Assembly (NCBI RefSeq): GCF_003732275.1
Contig: NZ_MOBM01000012.1
Location: 372,001 to 436,000 of the forward strand
Origin: Pseudomonas frederiksbergensis
GTDB taxonomy: Bacteria; Pseudomonadota; Gammaproteobacteria; Pseudomonadales; Pseudomonadaceae
Direction of reading: 5' to 3'
DNA: 64,000 bases
Shown here one piece after another: positions 45,732 through 55,462 of this stretch. A program made the position numbers and the translations under genes. Under the pieces are notes generated by a model. That model was not told where the DNA came from and made no database searches. It was given only the letters and a program-made list of their open reading frames with translations. Every line of letters starts with the position of its first letter. The first letter of the stretch is position 1.

Positions 45732-45746
45732 TTGTAATTCCAACAA
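45732..45746. promoter_or_regulatory. HexR operator (gap side)
   Basis: TTGTAATTCCAACAA, a second perfect TTGT-N7-ACAA, 23 bases upstream of the gap start. It partly overlaps an AACAACAA Crc-type motif (45742-45749). Confidence 0.75.
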
Positions 45747-45749
45747 CAA
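45742..45749 (+). promoter_or_regulatory. Crc/Hfq-type motif in gap leader
   Basis: AACAACAA, 19 bases before the gap ATG. It fits AAnAAnAA. Confidence 0.45.
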
Positions 45750-45768
45750 AACGACGGCGGCGCTGTAA

Positions 45769-46770
45769 ATGACTCTTCGAATCGCAATCAATGGTTTTGG
45801 CCGTATCGGCCGTAATGTCCTGCGCGCACTGTATACCCAAGGTTATCGTCAGGATCTGCAGATCGTAGCGATCAACGATCTGGGCGATAGCTCGATGAAT
45901 GCTCACCTGCTCAAGTACGACACCGTTCACGGCACATTCGATGCCGATGTCCAGCACGATCAGGAAAGCCTGACCGTCAATGGCGACCGTATTTCGGTCA
46001 GCGCCATTCGCAACCCGGCCGAATTGCCTTGGGCTGCGGAAAAAGTCGACGTCGTGTTCGAATGTACCGGCCTGTTCACCGACCGTGCCAAAGCCGCCGC
46101 GCATATTACGGCCGGCGCGCGCAAAGTGATTATCTCGGCCCCGGCCAAAGGCGCCGACGCCACCGTGGTTTATGGGGTTAACCACGACATTCTGCGCCAA
46201 TCGCACCAGATCATTTCCAACGCCTCATGCACCACCAACTGTCTGGCCCCGGTGGCCCAGGTGCTGCACCGCGAGCTGGGCATCGAAAGCGGTCTGATGA
46301 CCACCATCCATGCTTATACCAACGACCAGAACCTGACTGACGTCTACCACACCGACCCGTACCGCGCCCGTTCCGCCACCCAGAACATGATCCCGAGCAA
46401 GACCGGCGCCGCTGAAGCAGTGGGCCTGGTGCTGCCGGAACTGGCGGGCAAACTGACCGGCATGGCGGTGCGTGTTCCAGTGATCAACGTGTCGCTGGTG
46501 GACCTGACCGTACAGCTCAAGCGTGAAGCATCGGCCGATGAAGTCAACGCGATGCTCAAACAAGCCAGCCAGCACTCGAAGATCCTGGGTTACAACACCC
46601 TGCCGCTGGTTTCCAGCGACTTCAACCACAACCCGCTGTCGTCGATCTTCGACGCCAACCACACCAAGTCCAGCGGCAAGCTGCTCAAAGTGCTGGCCTG
46701 GTACGACAACGAATGGGGCTTCTCCAACCGCATGCTCGATAACTGCCTGGCGCTCTGCAACGCAGAATAA
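45769..46770 (+). CDS. gap: Glyceraldehyde-3-phosphate dehydrogenase, type I
   Basis: A 333-residue NAD-dependent enzyme that oxidises the triose phosphate made by Eda. It has the N-terminal Rossmann [17 protein letters not shown], the catalytic cysteine in [12 protein letters not shown] (C154), the His in HAYTNDQ, and [12 protein letters not shown] near the C-terminus. It is divergent from edd and under the same HexR-type sites. It corresponds to gap-1 of P. putida. A family C repeat follows the stop codon. Confidence 0.95.
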   Translation: MTLRIAINGFGRIGRNVLRALYTQGYRQDLQIVAINDLGDSSMNAHLLKYDTVHGTFDADVQHDQESLTVNGDRISVSAIRNPAELPWAAEKVDVVFECTGLFTDRAKAAAHITAGARKVIISAPAKGADATVVYGVNHDILRQSHQIISNASCTTNCLAPVAQVLHRELGIESGLMTTIHAYTNDQNLTDVYHTDPYRARSATQNMIPSKTGAAEAVGLVLPELAGKLTGMAVRVPVINVSLVDLTVQLKREASADEVNAMLKQASQHSKILGYNTLPLVSSDFNHNPLSSIFDANHTKSSGKLLKVLAWYDNEWGFSNRMLDNCLALCNAE

Positions 46771-46799
46771 ACAGCTCGACACCTGTGTCGACGCGGACC

Positions 46800-46895
46800 T
46801 GTAGGAGCTGCCGCAGGCTGCGATCTTTTGATCTTGACGGTTGTGAGGCCGACAAAGATCAAGATCAAAAGATCGCAGCCTTCGGCAGCTCCTAC
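46800..46895. repeat. Intergenic inverted repeat (family C)
   Basis: GTAGGAGCTGCCGCAGGCTGCGATC and its inverse GATCGCAGCCTTCGGCAGCT with CCTAC, around a spacer that holds further GATC inverted repeats. It lies between gap and mgsA, both on the + strand. Confidence 0.87.
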
Positions 46896-46925
46896 GCGGC
46901 GCATTACGCCTGGGAGAAGCAAGCG

Positions 46926-47390
46926 ATGATCGGTATCAGCTTTACGCAAAAAACCCTGGCAGCGCGCAAGCGTATCGCCCTGGTTGCCCACGACCACTGC
47001 AAAGTATTTTTGCTGGATTGGGCCGAGCGACAGAAAGACAAACTCGCGCAGCATGAACTGGTCGCCACCGGCACGACGGGGTTGTTGTTGCAACAACGTC
47101 TCGACCTGCCGGTGGAAAGCATGATCAGCGGTCCGCTGGGTGGCGACCAACAACTAGGCGCGCGAATCGCCGAGCAGCGGGTCGATATGCTGGTGTTTTT
47201 CTGGGACCCGTTCGAACCGCAGCCCCACGACCCGGACATCAAGGCGCTGCTACGGGTCGCGGCAGTGTGGAACATCCCGGTGGCCTGCAACGAATGCAGC
47301 GCCGATTACCTGCTCAGCAGCCCGTTGATGGATCAGGCTCACGAACACCGCATCCCGGATTACGCGACCTATCTGCTGGGTCGTGGGTAA
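46926..47390 (+). CDS. mgsA: Methylglyoxal synthase
   Basis: A 154-residue enzyme that converts dihydroxyacetone phosphate to methylglyoxal and phosphate, an overflow bypass. Family features are RIALVAHDHCK, ATGTTGLLLQQ (phosphate loop), SGPLGGDQQLGARIAE with the catalytic Asp, and FFWDPFEPQPHDPDIKALLR and VACNECSADYLLSSP. The ATG of MIGISFTQK was chosen, with GGAGA upstream. It follows gap, across a family C repeat. Confidence 0.93.
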   Translation: MIGISFTQKTLAARKRIALVAHDHCKVFLLDWAERQKDKLAQHELVATGTTGLLLQQRLDLPVESMISGPLGGDQQLGARIAEQRVDMLVFFWDPFEPQPHDPDIKALLRVAAVWNIPVACNECSADYLLSSPLMDQAHEHRIPDYATYLLGRG

Positions 47391-47433
47391 AGCGCCCGGA
47401 ATCACTCTCGACAGCCTTCTGACACAACCCCCC

Positions 47434-47523
47434 TGTGAGAGCGAGCCTGCTGGCGATGACGGACTGACATTCACCATGGATGTCGACTGAAAGACCGCTA
47501 TCGCGAGCAGGCTCGCTCCCACA
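47434..47523. repeat. REP doublet (family A)
   Basis: TGTGAGAGCGAGCCTGCTGG (two changes from the consensus arm) and a normal inverse arm. Confidence 0.87.
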
Positions 47524-47586
47524 GGATTTCATCCGATCCGCCAGTTTTTTGATCTATGCTCGGGCTCTCGCTCCGGAGGGCCTTCG

Positions 47587-48918
47587 ATGACTGATTTACT
47601 CACGTCCATTCAAGCCGCACTCGGCTTGCCGCATACCCCAATCCCGTTCAAATCGAGCGGCGCCCTGCCCTCGACGTTTGCCGTCACCGACCTTGCCTGC
47701 GCGAGCATTGCCGCTGCCGGTCAGGCTGTCAGTGAGTTGCTGCAACAACACACCGGCCGTTTACCTACTCTTGAAGTCGACCGGCGCCTGGCGTCGTTCT
47801 GGTTCGCAACGTCGATCCGCCCCGTGGGCTGGAGCGTCCCGCCGTTATGGGACCCGGTTGCCGGTGACTACTCGACCAAGGACGGCTGGATTCGCTTGCA
47901 CACTAACGCGCCTCATCATCGTGCCGCCGCTGAAAGCGTGCTCGGCTCCTGTGCCGACCGCGCCGCGATGGCGAACAAGGTTGCGCAATGGGCCAAAAGC
48001 GATCTGGAACAGGCTGTAGTTGATGCCGGTGGTTGCGCGGCCGAAATGCGCACTTGGAAGCAATGGCAGACCCACCCCCAAGGTCAGGCTGTGAATGCCG
48101 AACCGCTGGTTCAGTTCACCGCCGACGATAGCCAAAACCCAAAACCGTGGCAGGGTTCAGTGGCTCAACCGCTGGCCGGGGTCAAGGTGCTGGACCTCAC
48201 GCGCGTGCTCGCGGGGCCCATCGCCAGCCGATTCCTCGCCGGCCTCGGTGCCGATGTTTTGCGCATCGACCCGCCGACCTGGAACGAACCGGGCGTGGTG
48301 CCGGAAGTCACTTTGGGCAAACGCTGCACGCGCCTGGATCTGCACGACAAGACTGACCGAGCAGTGTTCGAAAGCCTGCTCAAGGACGCCGATATCTTGC
48401 TTCATGGTTACCGCGCCGATGCATTGGAAAGGTTGGGCTACGGCGTCGCCGTGCGTCAAAAACTGGCGCCGGGCCTGATTGATGTGTGCCTCAACGCCTA
48501 TGGTTGGAGCGGCCCCTGGCAGAACCGTCGAGGGTTCGACAGTTTGGTACAGATGAGCAGCGGGATTGCCGAAGCGGGGATGCAGTGGAAGAAAGTGAAC
48601 AAACCGACGCCGCTGCCGGTGCAGGCGCTTGATCACGCCACCGGGTACTTGATGGCAGCTGCGGCGATCAAGTTATTGGGACGTGGCGGGTCGGCCAGGT
48701 TGTCGTTGGCGCGAACCGCCAAGTTGCTGATTGAACATGGCGCGGGGACAAATGAGCCGTTGCGGGCAGAGGATGACAACGATCAAGGGATGTTGGTTGA
48801 GCAGACACCCTGGGGGCCGGCCCATCGGCTGCAGGTGCCGCTGAAGATCACCGGGACACCGTTGCAGTGGGCATTGCCGGCCGGGGAATTGGGTTCCCAT
48901 CGCGCGCAGTGGTGGTGA
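47587..48918 (+). CDS. Family III CoA-transferase (CaiB/BaiF), extended N-terminus
   Basis: A 443-residue protein. Residues from about 195 resemble the usual start of CaiB/BaiF transferases: GVKVLDLTRVLAGPIASRFLAGLGADVLRIDPP. A probable catalytic aspartate is in RRGFDSLVQMSSGIAEAG (D318). The first 190 or so residues, which precede the normal N-terminal motif, are soluble and not obviously family III-like at the start, but include FWFATSIRPVGWSVPPLWDPVAGDY. GGAGG precedes the ATG. Class III enzymes move CoA between acids. The substrate is unknown. Confidence 0.82.
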   Translation: MTDLLTSIQAALGLPHTPIPFKSSGALPSTFAVTDLACASIAAAGQAVSELLQQHTGRLPTLEVDRRLASFWFATSIRPVGWSVPPLWDPVAGDYSTKDGWIRLHTNAPHHRAAAESVLGSCADRAAMANKVAQWAKSDLEQAVVDAGGCAAEMRTWKQWQTHPQGQAVNAEPLVQFTADDSQNPKPWQGSVAQPLAGVKVLDLTRVLAGPIASRFLAGLGADVLRIDPPTWNEPGVVPEVTLGKRCTRLDLHDKTDRAVFESLLKDADILLHGYRADALERLGYGVAVRQKLAPGLIDVCLNAYGWSGPWQNRRGFDSLVQMSSGIAEAGMQWKKVNKPTPLPVQALDHATGYLMAAAAIKLLGRGGSARLSLARTAKLLIEHGAGTNEPLRAEDDNDQGMLVEQTPWGPAHRLQVPLKITGTPLQWALPAGELGSHRAQWW

Positions 48919-48929
48919 CCATCAGATAG

Positions 48930-48953
48930 CTATCGCGAGCAGGCTCGCGATAG
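48930..48953. repeat. Solo REP arm (family A)
   Basis: CTATCGCGAGCAGGCTCGCG followed by ATAG: one arm only, itself a short perfect palindrome, between the convergent CoA-transferase and alkA genes. Confidence 0.65.
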
Positions 48954-48988
48954 GGCCGAAACACTCAACACAATTGCTGGAACTGTAT

Positions 48989-49852
48989 TCAGTCCGGTCG
49001 GCTCAACGATGTCCAAAGCACCTGCGCCGCATACCCGCGATAGGGCCGCCAAGCCTCCGCCCGCACCCACAATTCCCGAGCCGTCACCGCTCGACCTTCC
49101 AGCGCCGCCAGCGAGTTGATCAACCCCACATCTCCACTCGGAAACGCATCCAGCTCCCGCAACTGCCGCAAGGCAATGTATTGCGCCGTCCAGTCACCAA
49201 TCCCGTGCAACGCCAGCAACCGCGCCACACCCCCTTCCCGTTCCGGTTCAAACAACAGGGGATCATCCAGCAACGCCTGAGCCACGCCGGACAAGGTTCG
49301 ACCGCGACTTTTCGGCATCCCCAACGTTGCCAGATCCGCTGCCGCCAATGCGCCAGCATCAGGAAACACATGACTCAACCCCGGCATCGGCGACTGCAAT
49401 GGCTGTCCATATTGCACCACCAGTTTCCCGGCCAACTTGATCGCCGCGACCACGGTAATCTGCTGTCCCAATACCGCACGAATGGCCAACTCCAGGCCAT
49501 CCCAAGCCCCCGGGACTCGCAGCCCCGGACGCGCGGCAATCAAGCGCGCCATCAACGGATCAACCGCCAGTTGTCGATGAATGACTGGCAAATTCGCATC
49601 CAGATCAAACATCCGCCGTAACCGCGCGACAATCTCCGGCACTGCCGCTGAATCAGGAAAATCCAGCGTCACTTCCAGCACATCGCCCGCCCCTGGCCTG
49701 ACCGAAAGCACACCGTGAACACCGTTCAACCCGATGCTGCGCGAGTACACCCCATCGACCACCGTTTCCATCCCGACCACCGCCCGCGCCGACAAGAAAC
49801 CCAGCATCGCCGACCAGTCATAAGGCGGTTGATACGCCAGCAGCAACCTCAC
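48989..49852 (-). CDS. alkA: DNA-3-methyladenine glycosylase II
   Basis: A 287-residue HhH-GPD glycosylase that removes alkylated bases. It has the N-terminal AlkA domain (YQPPYDWSAMLGFLSARAV), then VLGQQITVVAAIKLAGKLV and the hairpin-helix-hairpin LLALHGIGDWTAQYIALR. The catalytic aspartate is in FPSGDVGL (D241). The start is GTG (MRLLLAYQPPYDW), where family similarity begins. This GTG overlaps the TGA of the upstream mini-arcD gene (GTGA), so the two are translationally coupled. Confidence 0.88.
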   Translation of the reverse strand: MRLLLAYQPPYDWSAMLGFLSARAVVGMETVVDGVYSRSIGLNGVHGVLSVRPGAGDVLEVTLDFPDSAAVPEIVARLRRMFDLDANLPVIHRQLAVDPLMARLIAARPGLRVPGAWDGLELAIRAVLGQQITVVAAIKLAGKLVVQYGQPLQSPMPGLSHVFPDAGALAAADLATLGMPKSRGRTLSGVAQALLDDPLLFEPEREGGVARLLALHGIGDWTAQYIALRQLRELDAFPSGDVGLINSLAALEGRAVTARELWVRAEAWRPYRGYAAQVLWTSLSRPD

Positions 49853-50133
49853 AACGACAGTAACCCGCTGTACAACCCGTACGCCGCCAATCCCGCCCCG
49901 GCAACCACACAGCTGAAAATCCCCTTCTCGACATGGGTAAACAAAGGCTCGCCCTGTTCCCGCTTGGCAGTCAGCATGCCCACGACAGTGATCGCCCAAC
50001 CAATCAATATCGCCCCGGCATCGGCACGCGCCGCCATGTTTTGCGGTAAGGAAAAAATCCCGCCGCCAATCATCGATCCCACCACCAAAGCGATCAGCGC
50101 ACTCAGACGAAGCTTTTGCGTCGGTTGCGACAT
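49849..50133 (-). CDS. Internally deleted ArcD-like protein (94 aa)
   Basis: Residues 1-55 (MSQPTQKLRLSALIALVVGS...) align with the first 55 residues of the nearby ArcD with 44 identities by my count, including [17 protein letters not shown]. The last 32 residues (PLFTHVEKGIFSCVVAGAGL...) align with the ArcD C-terminus with 21 identities. About 385 residues in between are missing, and the frame is kept. The product would have an N-terminal membrane segment pair and one C-terminal segment. A good ribosome binding site (GGAG, 8 bases before ATG) is kept, and its stop overlaps the alkA start. It may be a remnant, or kept as a leader for alkA or as a small membrane protein. Confidence 0.8.
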   Translation of the reverse strand: MSQPTQKLRLSALIALVVGSMIGGGIFSLPQNMAARADAGAILIGWAITVVGMLTAKREQGEPLFTHVEKGIFSCVVAGAGLAAYGLYSGLLSL

Positions 50134-50560
50134 TCGTGCATCTCCATGACCGAGACCATCACATAGTCGGTTTTTAACTAAATAGATAAAGCGTAATAAC
50201 GTTTATCAACCAACACCAACCTTTGTCTTTATTTATAACTGATCACGTTATTGCAGCCATCCAGAAATAGCGGCTTTATCGGTAGATCCCAATAAATAAA
50301 TATCACTGCAAAATCAATGACCAATACTTGCCAAAACAAAAAAACAAACTAGCGTCTAAGCCTCAACTGAAACGCTTTATTTCTTTCACTTTTATCCGAG
50401 GCCTCTGCACAGGGCTTTCCAGGCATTAGCCTTATGCCTGCCAAAGACCCATAAGTCTTTAATTAACAATGGAATGTGACCATGCATTGATCTAAGTCAG
50501 ATGATTGAACAGCGAACGAAACTAACCTGTTTTCTCTCTTCTCCTGCACTGGAGTCATGC
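50134..50560. other. AT-rich divergent promoter region, mini-arcD / arcD
   Basis: 427 bases with no gene, AT-rich compared with the window, especially 50160-50400. It contains an ANR-like box (50487-50500) on the arcD side. I see no repeat element. It should hold promoters for both directions. Confidence 0.6.
50487..50500 (+). promoter_or_regulatory. ANR/FNR-type box upstream of arcD
   Basis: TTGATCTAAGTCAG: matches TTGAT-N4-ATCAA at 8 of 10 positions, 60 bases before the arcD ATG. The arc operon of P. aeruginosa is known to be activated by ANR under oxygen limitation. Confidence 0.6.
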
Positions 50561-51988
50561 ATGTCTGAATCCCCCGGAAAACTGAAACTCGGCGCCCTGG
50601 TTGCGTTGGTTGTCGGCTCAATGATTGGTGGCGGGATCTTCTCTTTGCCCCAGAACATGGCCGCCAGTGCAGACGTCGGTGCCGTTCTTATCGGTTGGGC
50701 AATTACCGCAGTGGGTATGTTGACCCTGGCCTTCGTTTTCCAGACCCTCGCTAATCGAAAACCTGATCTGGACGGCGGTGTCTACGCCTACGCCAAGGCC
50801 GGTTTCGGCGACTATATGGGTTTCTCGTCCGCCTGGGGTTATTGGATAAGCGCTTGGCTGGGCAACGTTGGTTACTTCGTACTCTTGTTCAGCACCCTCG
50901 GCTACTTCTTCCCCATTTTTGGGGAGGGGAATACTGTCGCTGCCGTGATCGGTGCGTCGGTGCTGCTCTGGGGCGTACATTTCCTGGTGCTGCGGGGGAT
51001 CAAGGAAGCGGCGTTCATTAACCTGGTGACCACCGTCGCCAAGGTCGTACCGTTGCTGCTGTTCGTGCTGATCGCGGTGTTCGCGTTCAAACTGGACATC
51101 TTCACCGCCGACATCTGGGGCCTGAAAAACCCTGACCTGGGCAGTGTGATGAACCAGGTGCGCAACATGATGCTGGTCACCGTCTGGGTGTTCATCGGTA
51201 TCGAAGGTGCGAGCATTTTCTCGGCTCGTGCGGAAAAACGCAGCGACGTGGGTAAAGCCACCGTCATCGGGTTCATCACCGTGCTGCTGTTTCTGGTGCT
51301 GGTGAATGTGCTGTCGCTCGGGATCATGACCCAACCGGAATTGGCGAAACTGCAGAACCCGTCCATGGCCGCGGTGCTGGAACATGTAGTCGGTCATTGG
51401 GGCGCGGTGCTGATCAGCGTTGGCCTGATCATCTCGTTGCTCGGTGCTCTGCTGTCATGGGTGTTGCTGTGCGCGGAGATCATGTTCGCCGCCGCCAAGG
51501 ACCACACCATGCCGGCCTTCCTGCGCAAGGAAAACGCCAACCATGTACCGGTCAACGCACTGTGGCTGACCAACGCCATGGTCCAGTTGTTCCTGATCAT
51601 CACGCTGTTCTCGGCCAGCACTTACCTGTCGCTGATCTACCTCGCCACCTCAATGATTCTGGTGCCGTACCTGTGGTCGGCGGCTTACGCGCTGCTGCTG
51701 GCGGTACGCGGCGAAAGTTATGAAAACGCTATAGCCGAGCGCAGGAAAGACCTGTTCATCGGCGCCGTCGCATTGATCTACGCGGTCTGGTTGATCTATG
51801 CCGGCGGCGTCAAATACCTGCTGCTCTCCGCCCTGCTCTATGCGCCCGGCGTGATCCTGTTCGCCAAGGCCAAGCTTGAAGTCAACAAACCGGTTTTCAC
51901 CAACGTCGAGAAGCTGATTTTCGCAGCGGTCGTCGTGGGCGCCCTGGTGGCAGCTTACGGACTGTATGACGGCTTCCTGACTCTGTAA
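50561..51988 (+). CDS. arcD: Arginine/ornithine antiporter
   Basis: A 475-residue inner-membrane APC-superfamily antiporter with about 12-13 segments. The N-terminal [24 protein letters not shown] is diagnostic. It brings in arginine and expels ornithine in the arginine deiminase pathway. The ATG of [11 protein letters not shown] is preceded by GGAG. An in-frame start 20 codons upstream is less likely. First gene of arcDABC. Confidence 0.94.
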   Translation: MSESPGKLKLGALVALVVGSMIGGGIFSLPQNMAASADVGAVLIGWAITAVGMLTLAFVFQTLANRKPDLDGGVYAYAKAGFGDYMGFSSAWGYWISAWLGNVGYFVLLFSTLGYFFPIFGEGNTVAAVIGASVLLWGVHFLVLRGIKEAAFINLVTTVAKVVPLLLFVLIAVFAFKLDIFTADIWGLKNPDLGSVMNQVRNMMLVTVWVFIGIEGASIFSARAEKRSDVGKATVIGFITVLLFLVLVNVLSLGIMTQPELAKLQNPSMAAVLEHVVGHWGAVLISVGLIISLLGALLSWVLLCAEIMFAAAKDHTMPAFLRKENANHVPVNALWLTNAMVQLFLIITLFSASTYLSLIYLATSMILVPYLWSAAYALLLAVRGESYENAIAERRKDLFIGAVALIYAVWLIYAGGVKYLLLSALLYAPGVILFAKAKLEVNKPVFTNVEKLIFAAVVVGALVAAYGLYDGFLTL

Positions 51989-52023
51989 CACCTGACCCAT
52001 TTGTCATCTGGAGGATCACTGTA

Positions 52024-53280
52024 ATGACCACCGAAAAAGTTAAGTACGGCGTCCATTCCGAAGCCGGCAAACTGCGCAAAGTCATGGTTTGCTCCCCCGG
52101 CCTGGCCCACCAGCGGCTGACCCCGAACAACTGTGACGAACTGCTTTTCGATGATGTGCTGTGGGTTGCCCAAGCCAAGCGTGACCATTTCGACTTCGTC
52201 ACCAAGATGCGCGAACGCAACATCGACGTGCTGGAAATGCACAACCTGCTGACCGACATCGTCGCCATTCCAGAAGCGCTGGACTGGATTCTGGAACGCA
52301 AGATCACCGCCAACTCGGTCGGCCTTGGGCTGGTCAACGAAACCGGTTCCTGGCTGCGTAGCCTGGAGCCGAGGAAGATTGCCGAATTCCTGATTGGCGG
52401 CGTCTCCGTCGATGACCTGCCGGACAGCTTCGGCGGCAAGACCATTCAGATGTTCCGCGAATTTCTCGGTCACTCCAGCTTCATTCTGCCGCCGCTGCCC
52501 AACACCCAGTTCACCCGCGACACCACCTGCTGGATCTACGGCGGCGTGACGTTGAACCCGATGTACTGGCCGGCGCGCCGTCAGGAAACTTTACTGGCCA
52601 CCGCCATCTACAAATTCCACCCGCAATTCACCAACGCCGACTTCCAGATCTGGTACGGCGATCCGGATCAGGACCATGGCAGCGCCACCCTTGAGGGCGG
52701 CGACGTGATGCCGATCGGCAACGGCGTGGTATTGATCGGCATGGGCGAGCGTTCGTCCCGTCAGGCCATCGGTCAATTGGCGGTCAACCTGTTCAAGAAC
52801 AAAGCGGTCGAACGTGTGATTGTCGCCGGCCTGCCGAAGTCCCGCGCGGCGATGCACCTGGATACCGTGTTCAGTTTCTGCGACCGCGACCTTGTGACCA
52901 TTTTCCCGGAAGTAGTGAACCGGATCGTCGCCTTCAGCGTGCGCCCTGATGAAAGCAAACCGGGCGGCGTCGACATCCGCCGCGAAGAAACCAGCTTCCT
53001 CGACACCGTGGCCAAGGCCCTCAACCTGAAAGCGCTGCGCGTCGTCGAAACCGGCGGCAACAGCTTCGCCGCCGAACGCGAGCAATGGGACGACGGCAAC
53101 AACGTGGTGGCCGTGGAGCCAGGTGTGGTGATCGGTTATGACCGCAACACCTACACCAACACCCTGCTGCGCAAGGCCGGCATCGAGGTCATCACCATCA
53201 GCGCCGGTGAACTCGGTCGCGGGCGTGGCGGCGGCCACTGCATGACCTGCCCGATCATTCGCGACCCTATCGACTATTAA
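52024..53280 (+). CDS. arcA: Arginine deiminase
   Basis: A 418-residue guanidino-modifying enzyme that converts arginine to citrulline and ammonia. It has [49 protein letters not shown] (catalytic Asp/Glu region), [11 protein letters not shown] (catalytic His) and the nucleophile Cys in [11 protein letters not shown] (C406). Second gene of the arc operon, 35 bases after arcD, with GGAGG upstream. Confidence 0.95.
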   Translation: MTTEKVKYGVHSEAGKLRKVMVCSPGLAHQRLTPNNCDELLFDDVLWVAQAKRDHFDFVTKMRERNIDVLEMHNLLTDIVAIPEALDWILERKITANSVGLGLVNETGSWLRSLEPRKIAEFLIGGVSVDDLPDSFGGKTIQMFREFLGHSSFILPPLPNTQFTRDTTCWIYGGVTLNPMYWPARRQETLLATAIYKFHPQFTNADFQIWYGDPDQDHGSATLEGGDVMPIGNGVVLIGMGERSSRQAIGQLAVNLFKNKAVERVIVAGLPKSRAAMHLDTVFSFCDRDLVTIFPEVVNRIVAFSVRPDESKPGGVDIRREETSFLDTVAKALNLKALRVVETGGNSFAAEREQWDDGNNVVAVEPGVVIGYDRNTYTNTLLRKAGIEVITISAGELGRGRGGGHCMTCPIIRDPIDY

Positions 53281-53349
53281 CTTTCAAACCCTGGCCGCCA
53301 CTTATCCAGCGCGGCCCGGGGGATAACCGATACCAAAGGAGATCCAATC

Positions 53350-54360
53350 ATGGCTTTTAATATGCGCAACCGCAGCCTGCTGAGTTTGATGCACCACACC
53401 ACTCGCGAGCTGAATTACTTGCTGGACCTGTCCCGTGACCTCAAACGCGCCAAGTACACCGGCACCGAGCGTCCACACCTGCAAGGCAAGAACATCGCGC
53501 TGATCTTCGAAAAAACCTCGACCCGCACCCGGTGCGCCTTCGAAGTCGCGGCCCACGATCAGGGCGCCCACGTCACCTACATCGACCCGGTGTCGTCGCA
53601 GATCGGCCACAAAGAAAGCATGAAAGACACCGCCCGTGTGCTCGGGCGGATGTTCGACGCCATCGAGTACCGTGGCTTCGAACAGGAAATTGTCGAAGAG
53701 CTGGCGAAGTTCGCCGGCGTGCCGGTGTTCAATGGCCTGACCGCTGAATTCCACCCGACGCAAATGATCGCCGACACCCTGACCATGCGTGAACACAGCG
53801 ACAAGCCGCTGCATGACATCAGCTATGCCTACCTCGGCGATGCCCGCTACAACATGGGCAACTCGTTGCTGATGATCGGCGCCAAACTCGGCATGGACGT
53901 GCGCATCGCCGCACCGAAAGCGCTGTGGCCGCATCAGGACTTCATCGATCAGTGCAAAGCCTTCGCCGAGGAAAGCGGCGCACGCATCACCATCACCGAA
54001 GACCCGAAAGAAGCGGTCAAGGGCGTGGACTTCATCCACACCGACATCTGGGTGTCGATGGGCGAGCCAGTCGAAGCGTGGGACGAGCGCATCGAGCAAC
54101 TGCTGCCGTACCAGGTCAACGCCGACATGATGAAGGCCTCGGGCAACCCGCGCGTGAAATTCATGCACTGTTTGCCGGCGTTCCACAACAGTGAAACCAA
54201 GGTTGGCAAGGACATCGCCGCGCGCTATCCGCACCTGGCCAACGGCGTCGAAGTGACTGAAGAAGTCTTCGAATCGCCGGCCAACATCGCCTTCGAGCAA
54301 GCGGAAAACCGTATGCACACCATCAAGGCGATCCTGGTGTCGGCGCTGGCGGATATCTAA
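53350..54360 (+). CDS. arcB: Catabolic ornithine carbamoyltransferase
   Basis: A 336-residue transferase that splits citrulline to ornithine and carbamoyl phosphate. The carbamoyl phosphate site is [16 protein letters not shown], followed by the HPTQ-like [17 protein letters not shown], and the ornithine-binding [10 protein letters not shown]. The length and the opening [20 protein letters not shown] are those of catabolic ArcB. AAGGAG precedes the ATG. Third gene of the operon. Confidence 0.95.
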   Translation: MAFNMRNRSLLSLMHHTTRELNYLLDLSRDLKRAKYTGTERPHLQGKNIALIFEKTSTRTRCAFEVAAHDQGAHVTYIDPVSSQIGHKESMKDTARVLGRMFDAIEYRGFEQEIVEELAKFAGVPVFNGLTAEFHPTQMIADTLTMREHSDKPLHDISYAYLGDARYNMGNSLLMIGAKLGMDVRIAAPKALWPHQDFIDQCKAFAEESGARITITEDPKEAVKGVDFIHTDIWVSMGEPVEAWDERIEQLLPYQVNADMMKASGNPRVKFMHCLPAFHNSETKVGKDIAARYPHLANGVEVTEEVFESPANIAFEQAENRMHTIKAILVSALADI

Positions 54361-54381
54361 CGGCTCACTCGGTTTGCTCTT

Positions 54382-54471
54382 TGTGGGAGCGAGCCTGCTC
54401 GCGATGACGGACTGACATTCACCATGGATGTTGACTGATACACCGCTATCGCGAGCAGGCTCGCTCCCACA
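54382..54471. repeat. REP doublet inside the arc operon
   Basis: TGTGGGAGCGAGCCTGCTCG and its inverse, in the 160-base gap between arcB and arcC on the same strand. Confidence 0.9.
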
Positions 54472-54520
54472 GGAGACCGAGTTACCTGCAACCCTCCTCT
54501 CTGTTTAGAAGGACTGCATT

Positions 54521-55450
54521 ATGCGTATCGTCGTTGCTCTGGGCGGTAACGCCCTGCTCCGCCGGGGTGAACCTCTGACCGCGGACAACCAGCGCACCAA
54601 TATCCGGATCGCTACCGAACAGATCGCCAAGGTCCATCCCGGCAACCAACTGGTGATCGCTCACGGTAATGGTCCGCAGGTCGGCCTGCTGTCGCTGCAA
54701 GCGGCGGCCTACACCCAGGTTTCCCCTTATCCGCTGGACGTGCTCGGTGCCGAAACCGAAGGCATGATCGGCTACATCATCGAACAGGAACTGGGCAACC
54801 TGCTGGACTTCGAAGTCCCGTTCGCCACCCTGCTGACCCAGGTCGAAGTGGACGCCAACGACCCCGCGTTCCAGAACCCCAGCAAACCCATCGGCCCGGT
54901 CTACACCAAGGCCGAAGCGGAAAAACTCGCGGCCGAGAAAGGCTGGGCGATTGCTCCGGACGGCGACAAATTCCGCCGCGTGGTGGCCAGCCCGAGACCC
55001 AAACGCATCTTCGAAATCCGCCCGATCAAGTGGTTGCTGGAAAAAGGCAGCATCGTGATTTGCGCGGGCGGTGGAGGCATCCCGACGATGTACGGCGCCA
55101 GCGGAAAACTGCAAGGCGTGGAAGCGGTGATCGACAAAGACCTGTGCTCGGCGCTGCTGGCCGAACAGCTTGAAAGCGATCTATTGGTGATCGCCACCGA
55201 CGTCAGCGCGGCGTTCATCGACTTCGGCAAACCCACCCAGAAAGCCATCGCCCAGGCCCACCCGAATGACCTGGAAAAACTCGGCTTCGCGGCTGGCTCC
55301 ATGGGACCAAAGGTCCAGGCGGCCTGCGAGTTCGCCCGCCATACTGGAAAAACCGCGGTGATCGGTTCACTCTCGGATATCGAGGCGATCGTCCAGGGCA
55401 AGGCCGGCACGCGTATCAGCACGGCGACACCTGGCATAACTTACTTGTAA
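54521..55450 (+). CDS. arcC: Carbamate kinase
   Basis: A 309-residue kinase that makes ATP from carbamoyl phosphate and ADP. It has [79 protein letters not shown] and [12 protein letters not shown], followed by [13 protein letters not shown]. Fourth gene of the operon, separated from arcB by a REP doublet. Confidence 0.95.
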   Translation: MRIVVALGGNALLRRGEPLTADNQRTNIRIATEQIAKVHPGNQLVIAHGNGPQVGLLSLQAAAYTQVSPYPLDVLGAETEGMIGYIIEQELGNLLDFEVPFATLLTQVEVDANDPAFQNPSKPIGPVYTKAEAEKLAAEKGWAIAPDGDKFRRVVASPRPKRIFEIRPIKWLLEKGSIVICAGGGGIPTMYGASGKLQGVEAVIDKDLCSALLAEQLESDLLVIATDVSAAFIDFGKPTQKAIAQAHPNDLEKLGFAAGSMGPKVQAACEFARHTGKTAVIGSLSDIEAIVQGKAGTRISTATPGITYL

Positions 55451-55462
55451 GGAGAGACGTCA

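Noticed and set aside
49853..49999. N-terminal extension of alkA into the mini-arcD gene
   Set aside because: The extra residues overlap mini-arcD in another frame and lack AlkA similarity; the GTG start fits the family.
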